This document shows positions 20,061 to 26,697 of a DNA stretch of 26,697 bases, in pieces; the first letter of the stretch is position 1, and the number at the start of each line of letters is the position of its first letter. A program made the position numbers and the translations under genes. The notes beneath the pieces were generated by a model. It did not search any database, had not been told where the DNA came from, and saw only the letters and a list, made by a program, of their open reading frames with translations. The DNA is taken from the NCBI GenBank assembly GCA_049999725.1, contig JBNGIS010017110.1, positions 1 to 26,697 of the forward strand, in the 5' to 3' direction. The DNA comes from Haplomitrium mnioides (lineage: Eukaryota > Marchantiophyta > Haplomitriopsida > Calobryales).

Positions 20061-20836
20061 TGAGGTGTTGGGTTCTGGTCGAGTGAGAGCACAGAAAATC
20101 AGCCGTGTGATTTCGTCGAAGGTATGGCAGGGCATAAGCATTGGATGGCTAGGTGATGGCATTCTTTGGGCTGCATACAACTGCTTGAACCCTTTGCAGT
20201 AATCTAATTCTTTGGATGTTGAGTTCTGCTCAGAATTGAACAAACTTTGGCTTGTTGGAAAGCTCTGCTGAAGGTGCTTCCAACACAAGTGATTTGTAGG
20301 GATTTGAAGCAGAAATGAAAATATGGCACTCTAAAGTGTGTTCGGGAGCAGATCAGAGTGTGAAAGCTGCAACAAAAGTTTTGTGAGCCAAAGGACCTTC
20401 GACCAAGGCAGGATTGCAACACTCTAAGATTTTAATTTATCAAAATAGAGGCTTGAGATATGAAATCCGTGCAAGCCAAGCAGGCAGCTCTTCATTGGAG
20501 CAACTATGAAAGAATTTCTTTTGTCAAAGCAGGCCTGACATTTCTATTTGCAAGTGAGGTATTGAATGGAGCAATGCATCGGGGGAGGAAGATTGTGAGG
20601 GTGTAAATTCAGGAGAAAAGAGAGTGTTGTCTTTATGTTATCAATGGTTGTGTGAAGGCTGCAGAACAGAGATGGGGGCAGAGCTGAAGGCAGCTTGTGA
20701 GGAGCATTCTTCAATGCTGATGTGAACTCCAATGCTGCAACTCAGATGTCTGAATTTGGAGAGTTTTGCTATAGAATTCATTGGAGCTGATGTGTTTGTT
20801 GGAATTCTGAATTGAAGGGTTTCACCAAACCAGAGC
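20061..20836. other. No recognised gene; part of mosaic region
   Basis: No long frame on either strand and no motif I recognise. Base composition is like the neighbouring captured fragments and unlike the AT-rich surroundings, so this may be further transcript-derived sequence (untranslated regions or strongly decayed fragments). Confidence 0.4.
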
Positions 20837-21398
20837 CAAGGACAGGTCATTATCTAGGCTCTGAGTAATGTTGCTATGGATCAGCTTGCAGAGAAAATCA
20901 GTGCCACATGTTGAAGGTGGTGAAACTCTGTGAAAAATCAGGGAAGCTGTGAGCTCCCCAGTGGAGCACCTAACACTCCATTTTCAGGTGAGACATTTGG
21001 ATACCTCAGATAAAAGCGAGTTACACAAGCTGCAGATGTTGAACAATGAGCAGGGTGAACTATCAAGTGCAAATGAGAAAAAAGCATAAGGCCCTGAACG
21101 AGCAATAGAGAAGGAAACTACTCAGAGTGCAGATGTCATTTGTTGTACATGTGTGGGTGCTGGTGACCCACGCTTGTCGAAATTCAGATTTTGTCAGGTT
21201 CTGATAAATGAATGAACACAAGCAATTGAACCTGAATGCACAATTCCTCTGGTCCAGAGTGTTAAGCAGGTTGTTTTGGTAGGTGATCACTGCCAGTTGG
21301 GTCCTATAATCATGTGCAAGAAAGCAGCACGTGCTGGTCCGTCTCAGTCTCTATTTGAGCAATTGGTGCTGCTTGGGGTGAAACCAATACGGCTACAG
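20837..21398 (+). pseudogene. UPF1: UPF1 RNA helicase fragment, processed and decayed
   Basis: UPF1 is the ATP-dependent helicase central to nonsense-mediated mRNA decay. The fragment spans about 190 residues of helicase domain 1: SNVAMDQLAEKISAT (motif Ia region, near 20865), RHLDTSDKSELHKLQMLNNE (about 20995-21055; its start overlaps an out-of-frame stretch), [20 protein letters not shown] (near 21135-21190), and [20 protein letters not shown] (near 21265-21325), ending GVKPIRLQ at 21398. Several single-base frameshifts lie between 20900 and 21000, and a stop disrupts the DES box of motif II (near 21205). Plant UPF1 genes are multi-exon, yet nothing intron-like interrupts this stretch, so it is probably cDNA-derived. 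Walker A upstream and the second RecA domain downstream are absent. Confidence 0.92.
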
Positions 21399-22409
21399 AT
21401 TCCATCTGCTTAATGTTTGGGTTAGTGCACATTTGGTAAGGGCATGTCACCGTGTCTACGCTGCACTGCTTTGGATGGAGAGCCAGCTTGGTTGATGGCT
21501 GCTCAGATCTGAAATCAGGCAGAAGGGTTTGACAACAGTTCACCAGCTCATGGGCTTGCAAAAAGGAAGTTTTAGAGCTTTTCCAGGGATACCAAAGTGG
21601 TGGTTGTACAGAGTGAAGGGTTGTCTTTACTTGTCTTCTTTCAGCTTGTAGCCATGCAGGGTTTGTGGATGAAGGGATCTGATTGATTGAATCTAGAGTA
21701 TTGGGGAGGCTGGACAAAGTGTCAAAGTTGCAGAGATGGAGAAGCTTCAGAAGGACATAATCTCATGCATGAAGAATTGGAAGGATGGTAAGGGATTGTG
21801 AAGTATTTTGTTATGGACGTGAGTGTGTTGTTGCAGGTCTGGCCTAGAAACTGGGACCTGAGAATTTTAAAAAGAGAGACAACAGTTAGGAGGCCAGTTC
21901 TGTTTTTTGATTTTGTTGGAGGCTGCAGGGAGATCAGAACTATTCTTTGTAGCTGGAGACAGAGTAAATGTGGAGTAATTGTTATTTGTGGAAGTTGGAG
22001 TGGAGAGAAAGGTGTGAAGTGCAAGGCATCATCATGGCTGAGTTTTCCCGTTACCTCCGGAGAGTGGCAGAAACTCATCATGAAGATCGACGATCAAAAC
22101 TTGCTGTCGGGAACTGATGACACCAGCAGGGAGTTGTGGCAGCTTGTCACTGCCATACATGATGAGGCTGAATGGTCTGGAGCATTGTGTTGACTCCACA
22201 AGGTGAAGACCGCATGAGGAGCATATGAAGTAGTAGGTAGTTTGTAGGTGGGAATTTGGAAGATATGGCATAGGAGATATGGATGTTAGTGATATTGAGT
22301 AGTAGTTGAGCAGATTGCAGTATTGCAGATGTGGATTTTGACATTGGAGTACGACACCAGAAAATATAAAGTTAAAAGCATTGCATTTCAGCCCTCAGTC
22401 ATGTTATTT
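21399..22409. other. No recognised gene; mosaic region continues
   Basis: An open frame at 21798-22193 (plus, 131 codons) encodes a tryptophan-rich stretch (WPRNWDLRILKRETTVRR) that I cannot assign; its start context is not distinctive. A second short frame from 22034 begins MAEFSRYLRRVAETHHEDRR. Neither has recognisable motifs. The UPF1 similarity stops sharply at 21398, so this is either another captured fragment or retroelement internal sequence. Confidence 0.35.
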
Positions 22410-22624
22410 GTAGTTCAGCCCTCTTCTCTCACATGTTGTGTGTTTCATGCATGTTGTTTTACATATGTTAGTTTATACATGTCTATAAGTCAGTTAGTTT
22501 ACAGAACAGAGTAGGGCTCCTCCCTTTTGCCTTGGTCTGTTCCAAGCAGTGGTGCCAGGTGCTTGTCAGTAGTTTAAAAGAAAGCGCAGGGTTTATCCCC
22601 TATGCTCTGCGCTAACCCCAATAG

Positions 22625-22642
22625 TGGCGCCGTTGCCGGGGA
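22625..22642 (+). other. Primer-binding site, tRNA-Asp type (copy 1)
   Basis: TGGCGCCGTTGCCGGGGA is, as I recall it, the exact complement of the last 18 bases of plant tRNA-Asp(GUC) including CCA, the primer used by Athila-type Ty3/gypsy elements. Confidence 0.8.
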
Positions 22643-22850
22643 GTAGTTCAGCCCTCTCTCTCATATGTTTCATGTTAGGTTGTTTTATCTATGTTTGTTT
22701 GATATGTATGTATGTCAGTTAATTTACAGAACAGAGTAGGGCTCCTCCCTTTTGCCTTGCTTTGTTCCAAACAGTGGTGCTAGGTGCCTGTCAATAGTTT
22801 AAAAAGAAAGCGTAGGGTTTATCCCCTATGCCCTGCGCTTGTCCCAACAG

Positions 22851-22868
22851 TGGCGCCATTGCCGGGGA
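22851..22868 (+). other. Primer-binding site, tRNA-Asp type (copy 2)
   Basis: TGGCGCCATTGCCGGGGA differs from copy 1 by one transition (G to A at the eighth base). It directly follows CCCAACAG, so a CA terminus sits one base upstream. Confidence 0.78.
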
Positions 22869-23229
22869 TGTCCCCTTTTGCCTTGCTATGTTCCAAGCAG
22901 CAGCACCTGTCAATATAGTTAAAAGAAAGCGTAGGGTTTATTCCTTATGCCCTGCGCTTGCCCCAACATGGTCCTATGCTCCCGTACAATCAGTTGTTGT
23001 CTCCACTCATCCTAAACGCTAAGAGGATGTGTTCTGGTACCTTTTGTTTGCAAATCTTGTTTTTCTCGTTTTGAAACAGATTTTCCTTTTTTCAAATTGC
23101 CTAAAGTTTATTTTTAACCTTTTACAAAGTGTTTCACTTCTACAAATTCAAACATTTGCTTAAGATGACTTGTGGCACCCGAGGTTGTGTTTTGAAGTTA
23201 CAAGTATCGACATATGTTTTGCTCAACTA

Positions 23230-24297
23230 CTTTTATGCTCTTTATGCTTTGTGATGCCGTTAAATATAATCACCAACTATTTCTTCATTGTGATCAACAA
23301 ATGAAAGAAAGAACAAAACTTGCAAACCATCGAAAAAAATGTTATGCCGATGGTCAAAAGTACTTGGAAATTGTCATTGATGGAATGGATCAAAAGAAAA
23401 TTGTTATTCCACATTGGCTTTTGCCACCAAAAACATTGAGAAAGATTGTTTGGTGGTTGTGCATGTTGTTGGTGCCCTTATATTGAATCATGCTCTTTCT
23501 TCGAGGGTCTTTTTAATGTACAAAAACTTGAGAAGCGATTCTAATTTGACAGTTACTATGCTCAACAAAATATTATGTGACTTTGAAGGCCCGTTGCCTC
23601 CAACTTTGTATCTTCAATTAGACAACACAACACGAGAGAATAAGAATTCTATCTTGTTTGGATATCTTAGTCTCTTTATTGCCAAGAATGTTTTTTGAAA
23701 AATCAAGGTGGGATTTCTCATGGTTGGCCATACTCATGATCAAATCAATCAAATGTTGAGCCGACTCTCGAAACATTTGAAACGTCTCAAAGCTTTTGCG
23801 ATTACAAAGCTTAGCAAGACGCTTCAGATATCTTATAATCCTAAACCTTATGTGACTCTTTTGTTGGAAACTTGGGATTTCAAAATGTTTCTGCAGCAAA
23901 GTCCCTCTCTAGTTCAAAGGATGAATTATATCACTTTTAATCAACAATTCAAGTTCCAGTTAAATGATTCCAAGGCAAAGAATTGGAGCAAGTAGTTTTC
24001 AACAGATGAATTTTGGCTACATGCAAATGGTATTTGTCAACTCAAGTGCCTACTTGAAGTGGACAAAGAAATTTTGAGTTCAATGTTGATTCCTCCCCAG
24101 GCATATTCTGAAATCAAATGATCTCAAAAGGAAGAAAGAGAAGTGGATGCCGAGAAAGTGGTATTTTCAATAAGTGACAACATAAGTGAGAACTGCTACA
24201 AGTTCTTTACATATTCTGATATTCAATGGTAGAATGACTTTTTTCTTGCCCAACAAGAGATTACGGCCTACATCCTTGAAAAAAAAAGACAATGACT
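23230..24297 (+). pseudogene. DUF7869-like gene, core domain (possible transposase), decayed
   Basis: The frame reads KERTKLANHRKKCYADGQKY, then LEIVIDGMDQKKIVIPHW (near 23376), and after a one-base frameshift near 23430, LVVVHVVGALILNHALSSRV, LPPTLYLQLDNTTRENKNS (near 23615) and FLMVGHTHDQINQMLSRLSK (near 23726). The series IDGMDQ ... LQLDNxxRENKN ... GHTHxxID is the signature I associate with DUF7869 proteins, abundant in seed-free plants and often repeat-associated. The three acidic positions (D, D, D/E) are spaced like a DDE-type nuclease, but that catalytic role is inference. Stops at 23696-23698, near 23995, 24119 and 24226 and the frameshift make it nonfunctional. The normal N-terminal part is missing. 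Confidence 0.75.
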
Positions 24298-24519
24298 CGA
24301 AGCAGAATTTACCACCTTCACAATAGTCAAACACTTGTAATGATTCTCACAATGTTTGTCTAGATTCTCAACTTGATGCTCAATAGATAGAAGAAGATAC
24401 TCCGATATAGCAAATACTTTCTACACGTCAAGCAATCTATGATGGAGCATCTAGGCGGCGAGAAGGGACTCTTTTGCATAATACTCGATAGGGGCATAAA
24501 TTCGGCAATCTACATGAGA
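24298..24519 (+). other. Decayed linker of DUF7869-like gene
   Basis: No frame is open throughout. It lies between the core and the C-terminal block on the same strand and is probably a degraded linker. Confidence 0.35.
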
Positions 24520-24995
24520 TGAAAGTTAGGATGTTTATTTGTGTTGTTGTATCTTTGGATCCAAAAGACAGACTGTTTTGGGTTGCCAAAGTTCTCAAAG
24601 TTTTGTCATTTGATGAAGAAGATCCTCCAAACCCGAAATGAGTATGAGTTCAATGGTTTGCTTGTTTTGCTGAAGATGCATTTTCTGAACAATACCTCCT
24701 AGAAAAAATAGCAGCAACAAAAGGGAAACGCAAATCCAAGTTACATATTGATGTACTTGATGTGACACAAATCAAAATTATGTCTTTTGATTTTCTTCTT
24801 ACCCAAAAAAACCAATTGAAGAAAGTCACTCTCGCTACCATTAAAGCAAATCTATTTGAGTACGAAAGACAAAAAGCCCTCAATCCTGAAATGTTTCAAA
24901 GAGATTCAGTCACTGTAATTAACACTGAGATAGATCAAGCAAACCTTGATGAATCTTCTGAAGTTGAATCCAAAGAAATCAAAACGAGTGACTAA
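24520..24995 (+). pseudogene. DUF7869-like gene, C-terminal region
   Basis: The plus strand encodes LDPKDRLFWVAKVLKVLSFD, then, after stops near 24640, VQWFACFAEDAFSEQYLLEK, GKRKSKLHIDVLDVTQIKIM and NQLKKVTLATIKANLFEYER, ending at TAA (24993-24995). The FWVAKVL...V.WF...Y pattern resembles a small beta-barrel (BAH- or chromo-like) module; that is a loose impression. It is collinear with the core upstream, so I treat it as the same gene. Confidence 0.55.
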
Positions 24996-25400
24996 AGTCA
25001 TTCAAGAATTTTATTCTATATTGTGTATTTTTAAGTATATTGAAATTTAAGATTACTATTTTATAAAGTACTTGAGAATCTTTTGAAGCAACTCGTTGAA
25101 TTTTTCTGCCAACTTGAACTTTTTATTATAAATCATTCCGAGTTGAATGTTACTCTGTAAATAAAACTTAAATCTTTAGTTAATATTTTTATTTGCTTTG
25201 TAAAAATATTTTCTTCTCCAAAATGTAAGTATTTTGTTTCCAACTTTATTGTTTTCTAGAAGAGTTTAAGGTTATTATCTTGCTAAAGCATTTGTCCAAA
25301 ATGACTTAATTTTTTTCTTATTAGGACTTTGATGTTAAACTTAAAACCTTTAGCCCTTTTTGACTCAAATATAGAGCTTTGTACCCATTTTTACTTTGAT
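24996..25400. other. AT-rich noncoding, 3' of DUF7869-like gene
   Basis: No coding signal; long A/T runs. Several AATAAA-like sequences (for example near 25160) could have served as polyadenylation signals of the gene upstream. Confidence 0.4.
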
Positions 25401-25412
25401 ATTCCGAATTAG

Positions 25413-25572
25413 AAAGTGTTCATATGGTGAGTTTGGATTCCTATGTGCGCATAGACTTTGGGGTAGAGTGCTCACATGTTGAGCTTGGATTCCTAAGTGC
25501 GCAGAGACTTTGGGGTGGAGTGTTCATATGTTGAGCTTGGATTCCTAGATGTGCATAAACTTTGGAGTGGAA
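25413..25572. repeat. 52-bp minisatellite, three units
   Basis: The motif CCTATGTGCGCATAGACTTTGG recurs as diverged copies at 25440, 25492 and 25544, exactly 52 bp apart, with the intervening GTTCATATGTTGAGCTTGGATT also repeated. The core is the same GCGCAT-AGACT motif seen in the arrays at 14.1-14.4 kb. Confidence 0.88.
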
Positions 25573-26697
25573 GTCCAAGCCTTTCACAAGCTCTACTTCT
25601 CATATACAACCCTCAAGCTTCTTCATACAAAGACTACCGATTACAACTTTGTTTGTATACAAGTCATAGACTCTTTTGTAGATCTTGAGACCTTTGTTTG
25701 GTTGAATCAAGTCTAAAACTTGGAGATGTTTCTCGCATACAATCTTAGTTCAATCTCCTTAGCTACTGCCTTTTTGACTATGAACTATGATACATTTGTG
25801 TATATGCTTTGTTGAATTATGAAGTATTTTTAAATGATGAAACCTTTTTGAAAGCCCACGTTAACTTTTGATTGCATGGATTTTCAACTACAAGTGAAAG
25901 CTTCCTTCTTTCTTGAAATTTAAAATAAAGCTCCTAAATCCATGCAATGTTTCATTTTCTTTATTTTTGTGTTTACCATTGCAAACTCATTACCTTGACT
26001 TCTAGTCCTCTCGGGCTTTTTCTTTATGTTTTGTAATTTTTTTTTAACCAAAAAGTTTGAAAGAACACCATGTCTATGCGCGCATAGAGTTTGTGCAATC
26101 AAACATATTTCAAAATAGTTTCTTGTGACATGTATTTCAACTTTTGGGCTTCAAATTGTAGTCAATGATAAATGCATTTTTTGGTAAAAACTTACCATAA
26201 TTTTTATACTTTTCATCAAATTTGAGTTTTCCAATATTTTCATAAAAACTAATAATATTGATTGATTTTGCATAACAAAATTGACTGTTGCTCTATCATG
26301 CTTGTTGAAATGGCCAAAAACAAATCCAAAAAATTCATGTACTTTTTGTTTTTAAAAAATAACCTCGTTTTTTAATGTTTTTTGAATTCAAAAATTGTTA
26401 TCGCATAAGCACCGCATAGATACACATGGGAGTCTCCAAGATGAATGAGTAGAATAGATTGTGGATGACTATTCAGCATCGGATTTTCCGTTTGGTTGGT
26501 CAAAGTCTAATGGCAAGTGCTGGTGCCATATTAAGTTGTCCTCATGTTTGGGTTGTACAACTTTGTCCTCTTGTGTGAGATGTAGAAAAGATTCTTCAAA
26601 GAATTGATAGTCTGCAAATCGAGAGTTAAATACATCAAAGGTTGAGGGTTCAAGATATCAGATGATAAAAGAGGACTCAAAACCGATATATATATAT
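25573..26697. other. AT-rich intergenic stretch
   Basis: No convincing gene. It contains one copy of the perfect palindrome CTATGCGCGCATAG near 26074, long A/T tracts, and an ending in ATATATATATAT at the window edge. Bases 26484-26600 can be read on the plus strand as a cysteine-rich fragment (GKCWCHIKLSSCLGC), which I cannot assign. Confidence 0.5.

Larger units (their letters stand above)
22410..22975 (+). repeat. Tandem LTR-PBS-like units (about 226-233 bp, two and a half copies)
   Basis: Unit 1 (22410-22642) and unit 2 (22643-22868) both open with GTAGTTCAGCCCTCT, share ACAGAACAGAGTAGGGCTCC and a GGGTTTATCCCCTATGC block, and end with a primer-binding site; a third, truncated copy (22869-22975) lacks the first half and the PBS. 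The layout (a block ending in CA followed by a tRNA-complementary site) is that of an LTR 3' end plus PBS, repeated head to tail. It may come from a miniature LTR element (TRIM-like) or from slippage or recombination at an LTR/leader junction. Confidence 0.8.

Noticed and set aside
26484-26600. Cysteine-rich peptide as a zinc-finger gene
   Set aside because: Short, lacks a regular CCHC/CCHH spacing, and the frame is interrupted; too weak to call.

Overview
This window looks like repeat-rich intergenic DNA from a land plant with a large genome. I infer this from a Ty3/gypsy retrotransposon of the plant Tat/Athila type, primer-binding sites complementary to plant tRNA-Asp, plant-type histone H3 and UPF1 fragments, a DUF7869-like gene of the kind I associate mostly with seed-free plants, and heavy transition-type decay as expected of methylated repeats. 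I cannot name the species. I see no intact cellular gene, tRNA, rRNA or CRISPR array; almost every coding region is broken.

Left half (1-12700, more GC-rich): one old Ty3/gypsy LTR retrotransposon on the minus strand. Its 3' LTR is cut by the left window edge (1-1795), followed (reading rightwards) by the polypurine tract, integrase, RNase H, reverse transcriptase, protease, Gag with three zinc knuckles, the primer-binding site (7818-7835) and a very long 5' LTR (7841-12700, about 4.7 kb of real sequence). The gag-pol frame can be followed nearly end to end but carries at least ten premature stops and several frameshifts. The 5' LTR contains a 100-N gap flanked by the same 33 bases on both sides, which looks like unmerged contig ends, and several tandem repeats including five exact-period 96-bp units.

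Middle (12701-18860, AT-rich): directly beside the LTR lies a long inverted-repeat (foldback-like) element with arms of about 334 bp. Next is a decayed, intron-containing minus-strand gene (about 18313 to 14560). Its C-terminal part reads as a beta-class DNA amino-methyltransferase: a DPPY-type motif first, then a KP-containing stretch, then a degraded SAM-binding motif I. Minisatellites built on the palindrome CTATGCGCGCATAG and relatives fill two of its introns and its 3' flank.

Right (18860-22970): a plus-strand mosaic of unrelated gene pieces (an internally deleted histone H3, a possible ABCF ATPase fragment, an intron-free UPF1 helicase fragment), ending in tandem units that each carry a tRNA-Asp-type primer-binding site. 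This looks like a retroelement derivative that captured cellular transcripts. From 23.2 to 25.0 kb is a decayed plus-strand DUF7869-like gene, divergent from the methyltransferase gene. The same palindromic minisatellite type recurs at 25.4-25.6 and 26.07 kb. The most interesting hypothesis is a composite mobile element pairing a DUF7869-like (possibly transposase) protein with a DNA methyltransferase, later split by the mosaic insertion.
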